From: Pseudomonas putida
Lineage (GTDB): Bacteria; Pseudomonadota; Gammaproteobacteria; Pseudomonadales; Pseudomonadaceae
Assembly (NCBI RefSeq): GCF_001976065.1
Contig: NZ_MNAH01000009.1
Span: 182,835-246,834, forward strand
DNA length: 64,000 nt
Direction: 5' to 3'
In this document: one piece after another, positions 8,866 to 18,037 of the stretch
How the letters are laid out: every line of letters starts with the position of its first letter
How positions within the stretch are numbered: the first letter of the stretch is position 1
Notes under the pieces: model-generated
What the model was told of the DNA's origin: nothing
The model's database searches: none
Seen by the model: only the letters and a program-made list of their open reading frames with translations
Position numbers and translations under genes: made by a program

Positions 8866-8897
8866 TTTTTTTTGCGTGCCCATCAAATCGTGGGCAA

Positions 8898-8926
8898 TAA
8901 AAAACCGACCCTGAGGTCGGCTTTTT
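8898..8926 (-). terminator. Terminator of rpsT
   Basis: On the bottom strand, hairpin AGCCGACC/GGTCGG with loop TCAG, followed by TTTTTT, 15 bases after the rpsT stop. The top strand also ends in CTTTTT, so it may be bidirectional. Confidence 0.88.
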
Positions 8927-8940
8927 AATGAACGAGTCGC

Positions 8941-9219
8941 TTAGGCAGCAGCGGCAACGTTCAGGGCCTTTACGTGGCCATTCAGGCGGCTCTTATGGCG
9001 AGCAGCCTTGTTCTTGTGGATGATGCCTTTATCGGCCATACGGTCGATAACTGGCACAGCCAGAACGTATGCAGCTTGAGCTTTTTCAGCGTCTTTTGCG
9101 TCGATGGCCTTAACTACATTCTTGATGTAGGTACGAACCATGGAACGCAGGCTGGCGTTGTGGCTGCGACGCTTCTCAGCCTGTTTTGCACGTTTTTTGG
9201 CGGAAGGTGAGTTGGCCAC
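8941..9219 (-). CDS. rpsT: 30S ribosomal protein S20
   Basis: 92-residue S20 with the basic N-terminus ANSPSAKKRAKQAEKRR. The start codon is GTG (complement of 9217-9219), preceded by a GAGGAG ribosome-binding site at 9227-9232. A non-ATG start is known for S20 in E. coli, where it takes part in autoregulation, so the GTG may be functional. Monocistronic, with its own promoter and terminator, divergent from murJ. Confidence 0.97.
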   Translation of the reverse strand: MANSPSAKKRAKQAEKRRSHNASLRSMVRTYIKNVVKAIDAKDAEKAQAAYVLAVPVIDRMADKGIIHKNKAARHKSRLNGHVKALNVAAAA

Positions 9220-9272
9220 CGTCGAGCTCCTCGAAAGACTTTTTAGGAAATAGCAAACAAAATAGGCCGCGA

Positions 9273-9301
9273 ATCATGCCGATGAGTTGAGGTCTTGTCA
9301 A
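9273..9301 (-). promoter_or_regulatory. Sigma-70 promoter of rpsT
   Basis: On the bottom strand: TTGACA (complement of 9296-9301), 17-base spacer, CATGAT (complement of 9273-9278). The -35 is a perfect consensus. Confidence 0.7.
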
Positions 9302-9471
9302 GGGCGGTTGAGACGTTCCGCTAAGTGGTAGGTACTACACCTCTGGATATTTCTTTCCAGCGTGCGACCTGTAAACTCGCGAGCTTTGGCTCTGTGCTGT
9401 TGCGGCGCGGAGTATCGCATAAGTAGGCGCGTAGTTCGCCTGCTGTTTATCGACAGGCACAAACTCTTTCA

Positions 9472-11010
9472 ATGAATCTGCTCAAATCGTTGGCCGCCGT
9501 CAGCTCTATCACGATGCTTTCCCGGATTCTGGGGTTTGTTCGTGACACCCTCATTGCGCGTGCATTCGGTGCGGGAATGGCGACCGACGCCTTCTTCATC
9601 GCCTTTAAACTGCCCAATCTGTTGCGGCGGATTTTTGCCGAGGGGGCGTTTTCCCAGGCATTCGTGCCGATTCTTGCCGAATACAAGAGTCAGAAGGGCG
9701 ATGAGGCGACGCGAACCTTCATTGCCTACGTTTCTGGCCTGCTGACGCTGGTGCTGGCGTTTGTCACGGCGTTGGGCATCCTGGCCGCACCTTGGGTGAT
9801 CTGGGTGACTGCACCGGGTTTCGCCGATACACCGGAAAAGTTCGAGCTGACCACGAGTCTGCTGCGCGTGACCTTTCCTTACATCCTGCTGATTTCCCTG
9901 TCTTCGTTGGCTGGAGCGATCCTCAATACCTGGAATCGCTTTTCGGTGCCGGCCTTTGTGCCGACCCTGCTCAACGTCAGCATGATCATTTTTGCGCTGT
10001 TCCTGACGCCGTACTTCGATCCACCGGTGATGGCCCTGGGATGGGCGGTATTGGCGGGTGGTCTGGCGCAATTGCTCTACCAGCTGCCGCATCTGAAAAA
10101 AATCGGCATGCTGGTTCTGCCGCGCCTGAATCTGCGCGACAGCGGCGTCTGGCGGGTGATGAAACAGATGCTGCCAGCGATTCTCGGGGTGTCGGTGAGT
10201 CAGATCTCGCTGATCATCAACACCATCTTTGCCTCGTTCCTGGTGGCCGGCTCGGTGTCCTGGATGTACTACGCCGATCGCCTGATGGAGTTGCCGTCCG
10301 GTGTGCTGGGCGTGGCCCTGGGCACGATTTTGCTGCCGACCCTGGCCAAGACCTACGCCAGCAAGGATCGCCAGGAATATTCGCGAATCCTCGATTGGGG
10401 CCTGCGCCTGTGTTTCGTGCTGGTATTGCCTTGTGCCCTGGCGTTGGGAATCCTGGCCGAGCCGCTGACGGTTTCACTGTTCCAGTATGGTCAATTCGAT
10501 GCCCATGATGCGGCCATGACCCAGCGTGCTCTGATTGCCTATTCGGTCGGTTTGCTCGGGATTATCGTGATCAAAGTGCTGGCGCCGGGCTTTTATGCGC
10601 AACAAAACATCCGCACGCCAGTGAAGATTGCGATTTTTACCCTGGTGGTCACCCAGTTGTTCAACTTGCTCTTGATCGGCCCGCTGGCCCATGCCGGCCT
10701 TGCGCTTGCCATCAGTGCCGGGGCCTGCCTCAATGCCGGGCTGCTCTTCTATCAACTGCGCAAGCAACAGATGTATCAGCCGCAACCGGGCTGGGCGAAG
10801 TTCGGCGCCAAGTTGGTGGTCGCGGTCGCGGTGATGTCCGCGGTATTGCTGGCCGGGATGCACTTCATGCCTGCTTGGGGCGATGGCCAGATGCTTGAGC
10901 GTTTCCTGCGCCTGGGCGCTTTGGTGATTGCCGGTGTGGTGGCGTATTTCGGCATGTTAGTGTTGATGGGCTTTCGGTTGCGCGACTTTAACCGCAGGAC
11001 GCTTGGCTGA
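9472..11010 (+). CDS. murJ: Lipid II flippase MurJ
   Basis: 512-residue polytopic membrane protein of the MviN/MurJ family (MOP superfamily), which moves lipid II across the inner membrane for peptidoglycan synthesis. The N-terminus LKSLAAVSSITMLSRILGFVRD and FRIFAEGAFSQAF-like segment (here NLLRRIFAEGAFSQAFVP) are family hallmarks; about 14 hydrophobic helices are visible. Normal length. It sits between divergent rpsT and ribF, as in other pseudomonads. Confidence 0.96.
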   Translation: MNLLKSLAAVSSITMLSRILGFVRDTLIARAFGAGMATDAFFIAFKLPNLLRRIFAEGAFSQAFVPILAEYKSQKGDEATRTFIAYVSGLLTLVLAFVTALGILAAPWVIWVTAPGFADTPEKFELTTSLLRVTFPYILLISLSSLAGAILNTWNRFSVPAFVPTLLNVSMIIFALFLTPYFDPPVMALGWAVLAGGLAQLLYQLPHLKKIGMLVLPRLNLRDSGVWRVMKQMLPAILGVSVSQISLIINTIFASFLVAGSVSWMYYADRLMELPSGVLGVALGTILLPTLAKTYASKDRQEYSRILDWGLRLCFVLVLPCALALGILAEPLTVSLFQYGQFDAHDAAMTQRALIAYSVGLLGIIVIKVLAPGFYAQQNIRTPVKIAIFTLVVTQLFNLLLIGPLAHAGLALAISAGACLNAGLLFYQLRKQQMYQPQPGWAKFGAKLVVAVAVMSAVLLAGMHFMPAWGDGQMLERFLRLGALVIAGVVAYFGMLVLMGFRLRDFNRRTLG

Positions 11011-11139
11011 GGCCGGGGCAGTGATAAACACGGGCGAGTCGGCGTTTTTGTCGGCTCGATGACTTTGGGATACGGTGTTGCCTGTCGTCGGCCGCCGGGT
11101 GTGGTTATAATCGACCACTTTATGAGCAAGAAGCGCGTT

Positions 11140-12090
11140 ATGCAGCTGGTTCGAGGCCTCCACAATCTGCGCCCCCAGCATCGGGGCTGTGTCGCCACTA
11201 TTGGCAACTTTGACGGTGTGCACCGTGGTCACCAGGCTATCCTGGCGCGGCTGCGCGAGCGTGCACTCGAGTTGGGTGTGCCCAGCTGCGTGGTGATTTT
11301 CGAGCCGCAGCCACGGGAATTCTTCGCCCCGGACACGGCACCGGCCCGTCTGGCCCGGTTGCGTGACAAATTGCAGCTGTTGGCCGCCGAAGGGGTCGAC
11401 CGGGTCCTTTGCCTGGCCTTCAACCAGCGCCTGAGCAAGCTCAGCGCCAGTGAATTTGTCGATACCATCCTGGTTGATGGGCTCGGCGTGCAACACCTTG
11501 AAGTCGGCGACGACTTCCGTTTCGGCTGTGACCGGGTAGGGGATTTCGATTTCCTGCAACAGGCTGGCGTGATGCAGGGCTTTACCGTGGAAGCGGCGCA
11601 GACCGTCGAGCTCGATGGCATTCGCGTCAGCAGCACCCAGGTGCGTAATGCGCTGGCCGCTGCTGACTTTGCCCTCGCCGAGCGGCTGCTGGGTCGCCCG
11701 TACCGGATCGCCGGTCGCGTGCTGCACGGCCAGAAGCTGGCGCGGCAGTTGGGTACGCCCACCGCCAACATTCAACTCAAGCGTCGTCGCGTGCCGCTGA
11801 CCGGGGTTTACCTGGTCAACGTCGACATCGACGGCAAGACCTGGCCAGGCGTCGCCAATATCGGCGTTCGCCCCACGGTCCAGGGAGATGGCAAAGCCCA
11901 CCTCGAAGTCCATCTTTTAGATTTTGCCGGCGATCTGTATGACCGGCGTTTGACGGTGGTTTTCCACCACAAGCTGCGTGAAGAGCAGCGTTTCGCCTCT
12001 CTGGAGGCGCTTAAGACGGCGATCAATGCGGATGTCGCCGCCGCCCGTGCCCTGTCGCACCTAGCGCCAATCGCTAATGAAGAGCCTTAA
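11140..12090 (+). CDS. ribF: Bifunctional riboflavin kinase / FAD synthetase
   Basis: 316-residue enzyme that phosphorylates riboflavin to FMN and adenylylates FMN to FAD. The N-terminal nucleotidyltransferase domain contains GNFDGVHRGH (22-31); the C-terminal riboflavin-kinase domain contains GTPTANIQL and GVYLVNV. The ATG at 11140 (MQLVRGLHN) is preferred as the family start; a second ATG lies six codons upstream. A TATAAT at 11106-11111 may be its -10. Its stop codon is followed directly by the ileS ATG. Confidence 0.95.
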   Translation: MQLVRGLHNLRPQHRGCVATIGNFDGVHRGHQAILARLRERALELGVPSCVVIFEPQPREFFAPDTAPARLARLRDKLQLLAAEGVDRVLCLAFNQRLSKLSASEFVDTILVDGLGVQHLEVGDDFRFGCDRVGDFDFLQQAGVMQGFTVEAAQTVELDGIRVSSTQVRNALAAADFALAERLLGRPYRIAGRVLHGQKLARQLGTPTANIQLKRRRVPLTGVYLVNVDIDGKTWPGVANIGVRPTVQGDGKAHLEVHLLDFAGDLYDRRLTVVFHHKLREEQRFASLEALKTAINADVAAARALSHLAPIANEEP

Positions 12091-14922
12091 ATGACCGACT
12101 ATAAAGCCACGCTAAACCTTCCGGACACCGCCTTCCCAATGAAGGCCGGCCTGCCTCAGCGCGAACCGCAGATTCTGCAGCGCTGGGACAGCATTGGCCT
12201 GTACGGAAAGTTGCGCGAAATTGGCAAGGATCGTCCGAAGTTCGTCCTGCACGACGGTCCTCCGTACGCCAACGGCACGATTCACATCGGTCACGCACTG
12301 AACAAGATTCTCAAGGACATGATCATCCGATCGAAGACCCTGTCGGGCTTCGACGCGCCTTATGTTCCGGGCTGGGACTGCCATGGCCTGCCGATCGAAC
12401 ACAAAGTCGAAGTGACCCACGGCAAGAACCTGGGCGCGGACAAGACCCGCGAACTGTGCCGAGCCTACGCCACCGAACAGATCGAAGGGCAGAAGTCCGA
12501 ATTCATCCGTCTGGGCGTGCTGGGCGACTTCGCCAACCCGTACAAGACCATGGATTTCAAGAACGAGGCCGGTGAAATCCGCGCGCTCGCCGAAATCGTC
12601 AAGGGCGGTTTCGTGTTCAAGGGCTTGAAGCCGGTGAACTGGTGCTTCGACTGCGGTTCGGCCCTGGCCGAAGCGGAAGTGGAGTACGAGAACAAGAAGT
12701 CCTCGACCATCGACGTGGCCTTCCCGATCGCTGACGAGGCCAAGCTGACCGCCGCGTTCGGTCTGCCATCGCTGGGCAAGCCTGCCTCGATCGTGATCTG
12801 GACCACCACCCCGTGGACCATCCCGGCCAACCAGGCGCTGAACGTCCACCCGGAATTCAACTACGCCCTGGTTGATATTGGCGACAAGCTGCTGGTGCTG
12901 GCTGAAGAGCTGGTTGAAGCCTGCCTGACGCGCTATGGCGTTGAAGGTTCGGTCATCGCGACTACCACCGGTAAAGAACTGGAACTGATCAACTTCCGTC
13001 ACCCGTTCTACGATCGCCTGTCGCCTGTGTACCTGGCTGACTACGTCGAGCTGGGCGCCGGCACCGGTGTGGTTCACTCTGCCCCGGCCTACGGCGTGGA
13101 CGACTTCGTGACCTGCAAGAAATACGGCATGGTCAACGACGACATCCTCAATCCTGTGCAAAGCAACGGCGTCTACGCGACTTCGCTGGAATTCTTCGGC
13201 GGCCAGTTCATCTGGAAGGCCAACCCGGCCATCGTCGACAAGCTGACCGAAGTCGGTGCGCTGATGCACACCACCGTCATCGAACACAGCTACATGCATT
13301 GCTGGCGCCACAAGACCCCGCTGATCTACCGCGCCACCGCGCAGTGGTTCATCGGCATGGACAAGCAGCCGACCACGGGTGACACCCTGCGTGTGCGCTC
13401 GCTCAAGGCCATCGAAGACACCAAGTTCGTTCCGGCCTGGGGCCAGGCACGCCTGCACTCGATGATCGCCAACCGTCCGGACTGGTGCATTTCCCGCCAG
13501 CGCAACTGGGGTGTGCCGATCCCGTTCTTCCTGAACAAGGAAAGCGGCGAGCTGCACCCGCGTACCGTCGAACTGATGGAAGAAGTTGCCAAGCGCGTCG
13601 AAGTCGAAGGCATCGAAGCCTGGTTCAAGCTGGACGCGGCCGAACTGCTTGGCGCTGAAGCGCCGCAGTACGACAAGATCAGTGACACCCTGGACGTCTG
13701 GTTTGATTCGGGCACCACGCACTGGCACGTCCTGCGCGGTTCGCACCCGATGGGCCACGAGAGCGGTCCGCGTGCCGACCTGTACCTGGAAGGTTCCGAC
13801 CAGCACCGTGGCTGGTTCCACTCGTCGCTGCTGACCGGTTGCGCCATCGACAACCACGCGCCGTACCGCGAGCTCCTGACCCACGGTTTCACCGTGGACG
13901 AGTCTGGCCGCAAGATGTCCAAATCGCTGGGCAACGTCATTGCTCCGCAGAAAGTCAACGACACCCTGGGCGCCGACATCATGCGTCTGTGGGTCGCGTC
14001 GACCGACTACTCCGGCGAAATGGCGGTGTCCGAGCAGATCCTGCAACGCAGTGCGGACGCCTACCGGCGTATCCGTAACACCGCGCGCTTCCTGCTCTCG
14101 AACCTGACCGGCTTCAACCCGGCCACCGACCTGCTGCCAGCCGAAGAAATGCTGGCACTGGACCGTTGGGCTGTAGACCGCACCCTGCTGCTGCAACGCG
14201 AGCTGCAAGAGCACTACGGTGAATACCGCTTCTGGAACGTCTACTCGAAGATCCACAACTTCTGCGTGCAGGAGCTGGGTGGTTTCTACCTCGACATCAT
14301 CAAGGACCGCCAGTACACCACTGGCGCCGACAGCAAGGCTCGCCGTTCGTGCCAGACCGCGCTGTTCCACATCTCCGAGGCGCTGGTGCGCTGGATCGCG
14401 CCGATCCTGGCCTTCACCGCTGACGAATTGTGGCAGTACCTGCCGGGCGAGCGTAACGAATCCGTCATGCTCAACACCTGGTACGAAGGCCTGACCGAAT
14501 TGCCGGAAGGTTTCGAGCTGGGTCGCGCCTACTGGGATCGCATCATGGAAGTGAAAGTTGCGGTCAACAAGGAGATGGAAATCCAGCGCGCGGCCAAGGC
14601 CGTCGGTGGCAACCTGCAAGCCGAAGTGACGCTGTTCGCCGAAGACGCCCTGAGCGCCGACCTGGCCAAGCTGAGCAACGAACTGCGCTTCGTGCTGATC
14701 ACTTCGACCGCCAGCGTTGCGCCGTTTGTACAGGCTCCTGCCGACGCGGTAGTTACCGAAGTCAGCGGCCTGAAGCTGAAGATCGTCAAGTCGGCCTACG
14801 CCAAGTGCGCCCGTTGCTGGCACTGCCGTGAAGATGTCGGTGTGAACCCTGAGCATCCGGAAATCTGCGGTCGTTGCGTCGACAACATCAGCGGCGCTGG
14901 CGAGGTTCGTCACTATGCCTAA
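12091..14922 (+). CDS. ileS: Isoleucyl-tRNA synthetase
   Basis: 943-residue class I aminoacyl-tRNA synthetase. HIGH motif at 65-68, KMSKS at 608-612, a large editing insertion between them, and a C-terminal zinc finger (CARCWHC ... CGRC). Normal bacterial length. The start abuts the ribF stop with no gap and the end overlaps lspA by 8 bases, indicating translational coupling in the ribF-ileS-lspA-fkpB run. Confidence 0.98.
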   Translation: MTDYKATLNLPDTAFPMKAGLPQREPQILQRWDSIGLYGKLREIGKDRPKFVLHDGPPYANGTIHIGHALNKILKDMIIRSKTLSGFDAPYVPGWDCHGLPIEHKVEVTHGKNLGADKTRELCRAYATEQIEGQKSEFIRLGVLGDFANPYKTMDFKNEAGEIRALAEIVKGGFVFKGLKPVNWCFDCGSALAEAEVEYENKKSSTIDVAFPIADEAKLTAAFGLPSLGKPASIVIWTTTPWTIPANQALNVHPEFNYALVDIGDKLLVLAEELVEACLTRYGVEGSVIATTTGKELELINFRHPFYDRLSPVYLADYVELGAGTGVVHSAPAYGVDDFVTCKKYGMVNDDILNPVQSNGVYATSLEFFGGQFIWKANPAIVDKLTEVGALMHTTVIEHSYMHCWRHKTPLIYRATAQWFIGMDKQPTTGDTLRVRSLKAIEDTKFVPAWGQARLHSMIANRPDWCISRQRNWGVPIPFFLNKESGELHPRTVELMEEVAKRVEVEGIEAWFKLDAAELLGAEAPQYDKISDTLDVWFDSGTTHWHVLRGSHPMGHESGPRADLYLEGSDQHRGWFHSSLLTGCAIDNHAPYRELLTHGFTVDESGRKMSKSLGNVIAPQKVNDTLGADIMRLWVASTDYSGEMAVSEQILQRSADAYRRIRNTARFLLSNLTGFNPATDLLPAEEMLALDRWAVDRTLLLQRELQEHYGEYRFWNVYSKIHNFCVQELGGFYLDIIKDRQYTTGADSKARRSCQTALFHISEALVRWIAPILAFTADELWQYLPGERNESVMLNTWYEGLTELPEGFELGRAYWDRIMEVKVAVNKEMEIQRAAKAVGGNLQAEVTLFAEDALSADLAKLSNELRFVLITSTASVAPFVQAPADAVVTEVSGLKLKIVKSAYAKCARCWHCREDVGVNPEHPEICGRCVDNISGAGEVRHYA

Positions 14923-15427
14923 TGCCGTTGGCCGCTTCGGGCGGCTGGGCTGGCTCTGGTTGAGCCTGCTGGTTCTGGTCATCGACCAGGCCAGCAAGTT
15001 CTACTTCGAAGGCAAGCTCGAGATGTACCAGCAGATCGTGGTGATCCCCGACTACTTCAGCTGGACCCTGGCCTACAACACCGGCGCTGCATTCAGCTTC
15101 CTGGCTGACAGCTCCGGCTGGCAGCGCTGGTTGTTTGCCCTGATTGCAATTGTGGTCAGCGCGGTGCTGGTGGTCTGGCTCAAGCGTCTGGGGCGTAACG
15201 AGACCTGGCTGGCGGTTGCGCTGGCACTGGTGCTCGGCGGCGCGCTGGGCAACCTGTATGACCGCATTGCCCTGGGCCATGTGATCGATTTCATCCTGGT
15301 GCACTGGCAGAACCGCCACCACTTCCCGGCGTTCAATTTTGCCGACAGCGCAATCACTGTAGGCGCTGTCATGCTGGCACTGGATATGTTCAAAAGTAAA
15401 AAAACCGGAGAAGCCGTTCATGACTGA
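14915..15427 (+). CDS. lspA: Prolipoprotein signal peptidase (SPase II)
   Basis: 170-residue aspartyl protease with four transmembrane segments. It cleaves signal peptides of diacylated prolipoproteins. Conserved NTGAAFS, GNLYDR, VIDF and FNFADSAI motifs hold the two catalytic aspartates (VIDF and FADSA). It overlaps ileS by 8 bases and fkpB by 8 bases. Confidence 0.97.
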   Translation: MPNAVGRFGRLGWLWLSLLVLVIDQASKFYFEGKLEMYQQIVVIPDYFSWTLAYNTGAAFSFLADSSGWQRWLFALIAIVVSAVLVVWLKRLGRNETWLAVALALVLGGALGNLYDRIALGHVIDFILVHWQNRHHFPAFNFADSAITVGAVMLALDMFKSKKTGEAVHD

Positions 15428-15872
15428 ACAGGTATTGGCTGAGCAACGCATCGGCCAGAACACGGAAGTCACCTTGCATTTCGCATTGCGCCTGGAGAAC
15501 GGCGACACGGTGGACAGCACCTTCGACAAGGCCCCGGCGACCTTCAAGGTCGGTGATGGCAACCTGTTGCCAGGTTTCGAAGCGGCGCTGTTCGGTTTCA
15601 AGGCCGGCGACAAGCGTACTCTGAGCATCGAGCCGGAAAACGCTTTCGGCCAGCCAAACCCGCAAAACGTGCAGATCATCCCGCGTTCGCAGTTCCAGGA
15701 CATGGAGCTGTCGCCCGGTTTGCTGGTGATCTTCAACGATGCGGCCAATACTGAATTGCCGGGTGTGGTCAAAGAGTTCGATGATGCGCAAGTGACCATC
15801 GACTTCAACCATCCGCTGGCTGGCAAGACGCTGACCTTTGACGTAGAGATCATCGAAGTCAAAGCGCTGTAA
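15420..15872 (+). CDS. fkpB: FKBP-type peptidyl-prolyl isomerase FkpB (SlpA)
   Basis: 150-residue SlyD-like FKBP without signal peptide. It shows the FKBP core split by the insert-in-flap domain (GFKAGDKRTLSIEPENAFGQ). Cytoplasmic folding helper. Overlaps lspA, and ispH follows after a REPIN; the lspA-fkpB-ispH order is conserved in gammaproteobacteria. Confidence 0.95.
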   Translation: MTEQVLAEQRIGQNTEVTLHFALRLENGDTVDSTFDKAPATFKVGDGNLLPGFEAALFGFKAGDKRTLSIEPENAFGQPNPQNVQIIPRSQFQDMELSPGLLVIFNDAANTELPGVVKEFDDAQVTIDFNHPLAGKTLTFDVEIIEVKAL

Positions 15873-15880
15873 TCGCCTTT

Positions 15881-15966
15881 CTGTAGGAGCCGGCTTGCCG
15901 GCGAAGAGGCCTTCAAGCCTTGCTGTGAGTCCAAGTGCCTCATCGCTGGCAAGCCAGCTCCTACAG
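15881..15966. repeat. REPIN between fkpB and ispH
   Basis: Arms CTGTAGGAGCCGGCTTGCCG and GGCAAGCCAGCTCCTACAG. This is the GTAGGAGC subtype rather than the GTGGGAGC subtype. It interrupts an otherwise tightly packed operon. Confidence 0.85.
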
Positions 15967-16013
15967 TGAGTTGTAACGATCTGAAATTTCGCGCGCAAGA
16001 CACGAGGCACAGC

Positions 16014-16961
16014 ATGCAAATTAAACTCGCCAATCCCCGTGGCTTCTGCGCCGGTGTGGACCGGGCGATCGAAATCGTCAACCGCGCCCTGGAAGTGTTC
16101 GGGCCGCCGATCTATGTCCGCCACGAAGTGGTCCACAACAAATTCGTCGTCGAAGACCTGCGTAACCGCGGGGCGATCTTCGTCGAAGAACTGGATCAGG
16201 TGCCGGACGACGTGATCGTGATCTTCAGTGCCCACGGTGTGTCCCAGGCCGTACGTACCGAAGCCGCCGGCCGTGGCCTGAAAGTGTTCGACGCCACCTG
16301 TCCGCTGGTGACCAAGGTGCACATCGAAGTCGCCCGATACAGCCGCGACGGCCGCGAATGCATCCTCATTGGCCACGCCGGTCACCCGGAAGTCGAAGGC
16401 ACCATGGGCCAGTACGATGGCAGCAACGGTGGTGCGATCTATCTGGTCGAAGACGAAAAGGATGTCGCCGAACTGCAGGTGCACAACCCGGAAAAACTGG
16501 CGTTCGTCACTCAGACCACTTTGTCCATGGACGATACCAGTCGCGTCATTGACGCCTTGCGTACGCGTTTCCCGGCCATCGGTGGCCCGCGCAAGGACGA
16601 CATCTGCTATGCCACGCAAAACCGCCAGGACGCGGTCAAGCAACTGGCCGACGAGTGCGATGTGGTGCTGGTGGTGGGCAGTCCGAACAGCTCCAACTCC
16701 AATCGCCTGCGCGAACTGGCAGAACGCATGTCGACCCCGGCCTACCTGATCGATGGTGCCGAAGACCTGGAAAAAAGCTGGTTCGACGGCGTCGAGCGCA
16801 TCGGCATCACCGCCGGCGCTTCCGCTCCGGAAGTCCTGGTGCGTGGCGTGATCCAGCAATTGCAGGCCTGGGGCGCTACCGGTGCCGATGAGTTGGCCGG
16901 TCGTGAAGAGAACATCACGTTCTCCATGCCCAAGGAACTGCGGGTCCGTTCGCTGCTCTGA
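16014..16961 (+). CDS. ispH: 4-hydroxy-3-methylbut-2-enyl diphosphate reductase
   Basis: 315-residue [4Fe-4S] enzyme for the last step of the MEP isoprenoid pathway, making IPP and DMAPP. The three cluster cysteines are Cys12 (NPRGFCAGV), Cys96 (DATCPLV) and Cys198 (DDICYATQNR). The start at 16014 (MQIKLANPRG) fits the family; the frame is open 16 codons upstream. Convergent with the fimT-like gene. Confidence 0.97.
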   Translation: MQIKLANPRGFCAGVDRAIEIVNRALEVFGPPIYVRHEVVHNKFVVEDLRNRGAIFVEELDQVPDDVIVIFSAHGVSQAVRTEAAGRGLKVFDATCPLVTKVHIEVARYSRDGRECILIGHAGHPEVEGTMGQYDGSNGGAIYLVEDEKDVAELQVHNPEKLAFVTQTTLSMDDTSRVIDALRTRFPAIGGPRKDDICYATQNRQDAVKQLADECDVVLVVGSPNSSNSNRLRELAERMSTPAYLIDGAEDLEKSWFDGVERIGITAGASAPEVLVRGVIQQLQAWGATGADELAGREENITFSMPKELRVRSLL

Positions 16962-16965
16962 GCCT

Positions 16966-17478
16966 TCACCCCGGGCATAAGGCCTGCGCGGTCCGTTTGC
17001 TGCGCAGGCTGATGCGACCGTTCGAAGCCAGTACCACCTGGTGCTGGCTCTGCGCTTCGCGTGCCGCGCACACATGCAATGTCCCTGCTTGAAAACCACC
17101 GGCCACCGGCCCACCCAGTGGGCCGAAGCGTACGGCCGTCCCGACATACAGATTGCCGATGATCGCCACGCCCATGCTGCTACGGCGCTCAATCAGCAGC
17201 GGATTGTCGGGGTCCTCATGGCCCTTGCCGCTGACATCCAGAATGATCCGCCAGCCCTGGCTCCAGTCGTCCTCGATGGCGTGAATGATCACGACCTGGC
17301 CGCGGGCTATCGCTTCACTCCTTGCACTGCGCAAACCGCTGACGAGTGACTTGGCTGACTCCTCGCGATGGTTCGATTCTTTAAGTCCTGCATAGGCCGG
17401 ACTGACCAGGAGCAGAACAATCCCGACAATCGCGAGTCCCATAAGCAATTCGATCAGACTGAAACCTTGCTCACGCAT
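16966..17478 (-). CDS. fimT: FimT/GspH-like type IV pseudopilin
   Basis: 170-residue prepilin. The leader MREQG is cleaved before FSLIELLMGLAIVGIV, a class III (type IV pilin) signal with Glu at mature position 5. The remainder is a GspH/FimT-type domain. The C-terminus is basic (NGRISLRSKRT) and resembles the GRxR-type tail described for the DNA-binding minor pilin FimT of Legionella, whereas the neighbouring FimU lacks it. It is divergent from fimU and 85 bases from its proposed start, and convergent with ispH. The symbol is by similarity and position; a plain second FimU-like minor pilin is the alternative. Confidence 0.75.
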   Translation of the reverse strand: MREQGFSLIELLMGLAIVGIVLLLVSPAYAGLKESNHREESAKSLVSGLRSARSEAIARGQVVIIHAIEDDWSQGWRIILDVSGKGHEDPDNPLLIERRSSMGVAIIGNLYVGTAVRFGPLGGPVAGGFQAGTLHVCAAREAQSQHQVVLASNGRISLRSKRTAQALCPG

Positions 17479-17563
17479 GAAATCTCCCTCCCTGGAATAT
17501 GCTGCCTCGCGCGATCCCTGCGCCAGTAGAAGCAGGTATAGCCGACGGCAACGAAGGGCAACG

Positions 17564-18037
17564 GTGGATCATCGTTCAAAAGGTTTCACGCTGATTGAGT
17601 TGCTGGTGGGGTTGGCGATCTTCCTGGTCCTGATCACCCTGGCGGTCCCGGCGTTCATCCGATCGACACAAGGCACCAGGGCCGACACCGAGATGGGTGA
17701 TCTGCGACGTGCCCTGAACTATGCCCGAATGGAAGCCATCGACCGAGGCCTGACCACGCGGCTGCGACCCACGGCGGGCGCGAGTGTGTGGACCGGGGAG
17801 TTGTCGGTGTATGACGGTACGGACACCCCGGCCAATGTGTTGCGGGTTGTTCCACCGATGAGCAGCGGGGCGACTCTGACGCTACCCTCCGGAGTGACGG
17901 CCATCGATTTCAATAACCTGGGCGGGCTGTCGTCACCCTCCACGGCAGTGGTGATCAGCTATGTGCTCGGAACACAAAGCAGGACGCTGAATGTGTGTTT
18001 GAACGGACGAATTCTATTGGGTGGAAGTTGCGGATGA
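17564..18037 (+). CDS. fimU: Minor pilin FimU
   Basis: 157-residue minor pilin of the GspH/FimU type. I place the start at GTG 17564, preceded by GAAGGG at 17553-17558, giving leader MDHRSKG cut before FTLIELLVGLAIFLVLITLAV. The open frame reaches 17477 but the longer N-terminus would be atypical for a prepilin. C-terminal cysteine pair (Cys near LNVC and GSCG) could form a disulfide. First gene of the minor pilin operon; overlaps pilV in ATGA. FimU, PilV, PilW and PilX form the priming tip complex of type IVa pili. Confidence 0.88.
   Translation: MDHRSKGFTLIELLVGLAIFLVLITLAVPAFIRSTQGTRADTEMGDLRRALNYARMEAIDRGLTTRLRPTAGASVWTGELSVYDGTDTPANVLRVVPPMSSGATLTLPSGVTAIDFNNLGGLSSPSTAVVISYVLGTQSRTLNVCLNGRILLGGSCG

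Noticed and set aside
12112..14997. 961-codon open frame antisense to ileS
   Set aside because: Shadow of the ileS coding sequence caused by high GC and third-position bias; no protein family resemblance.
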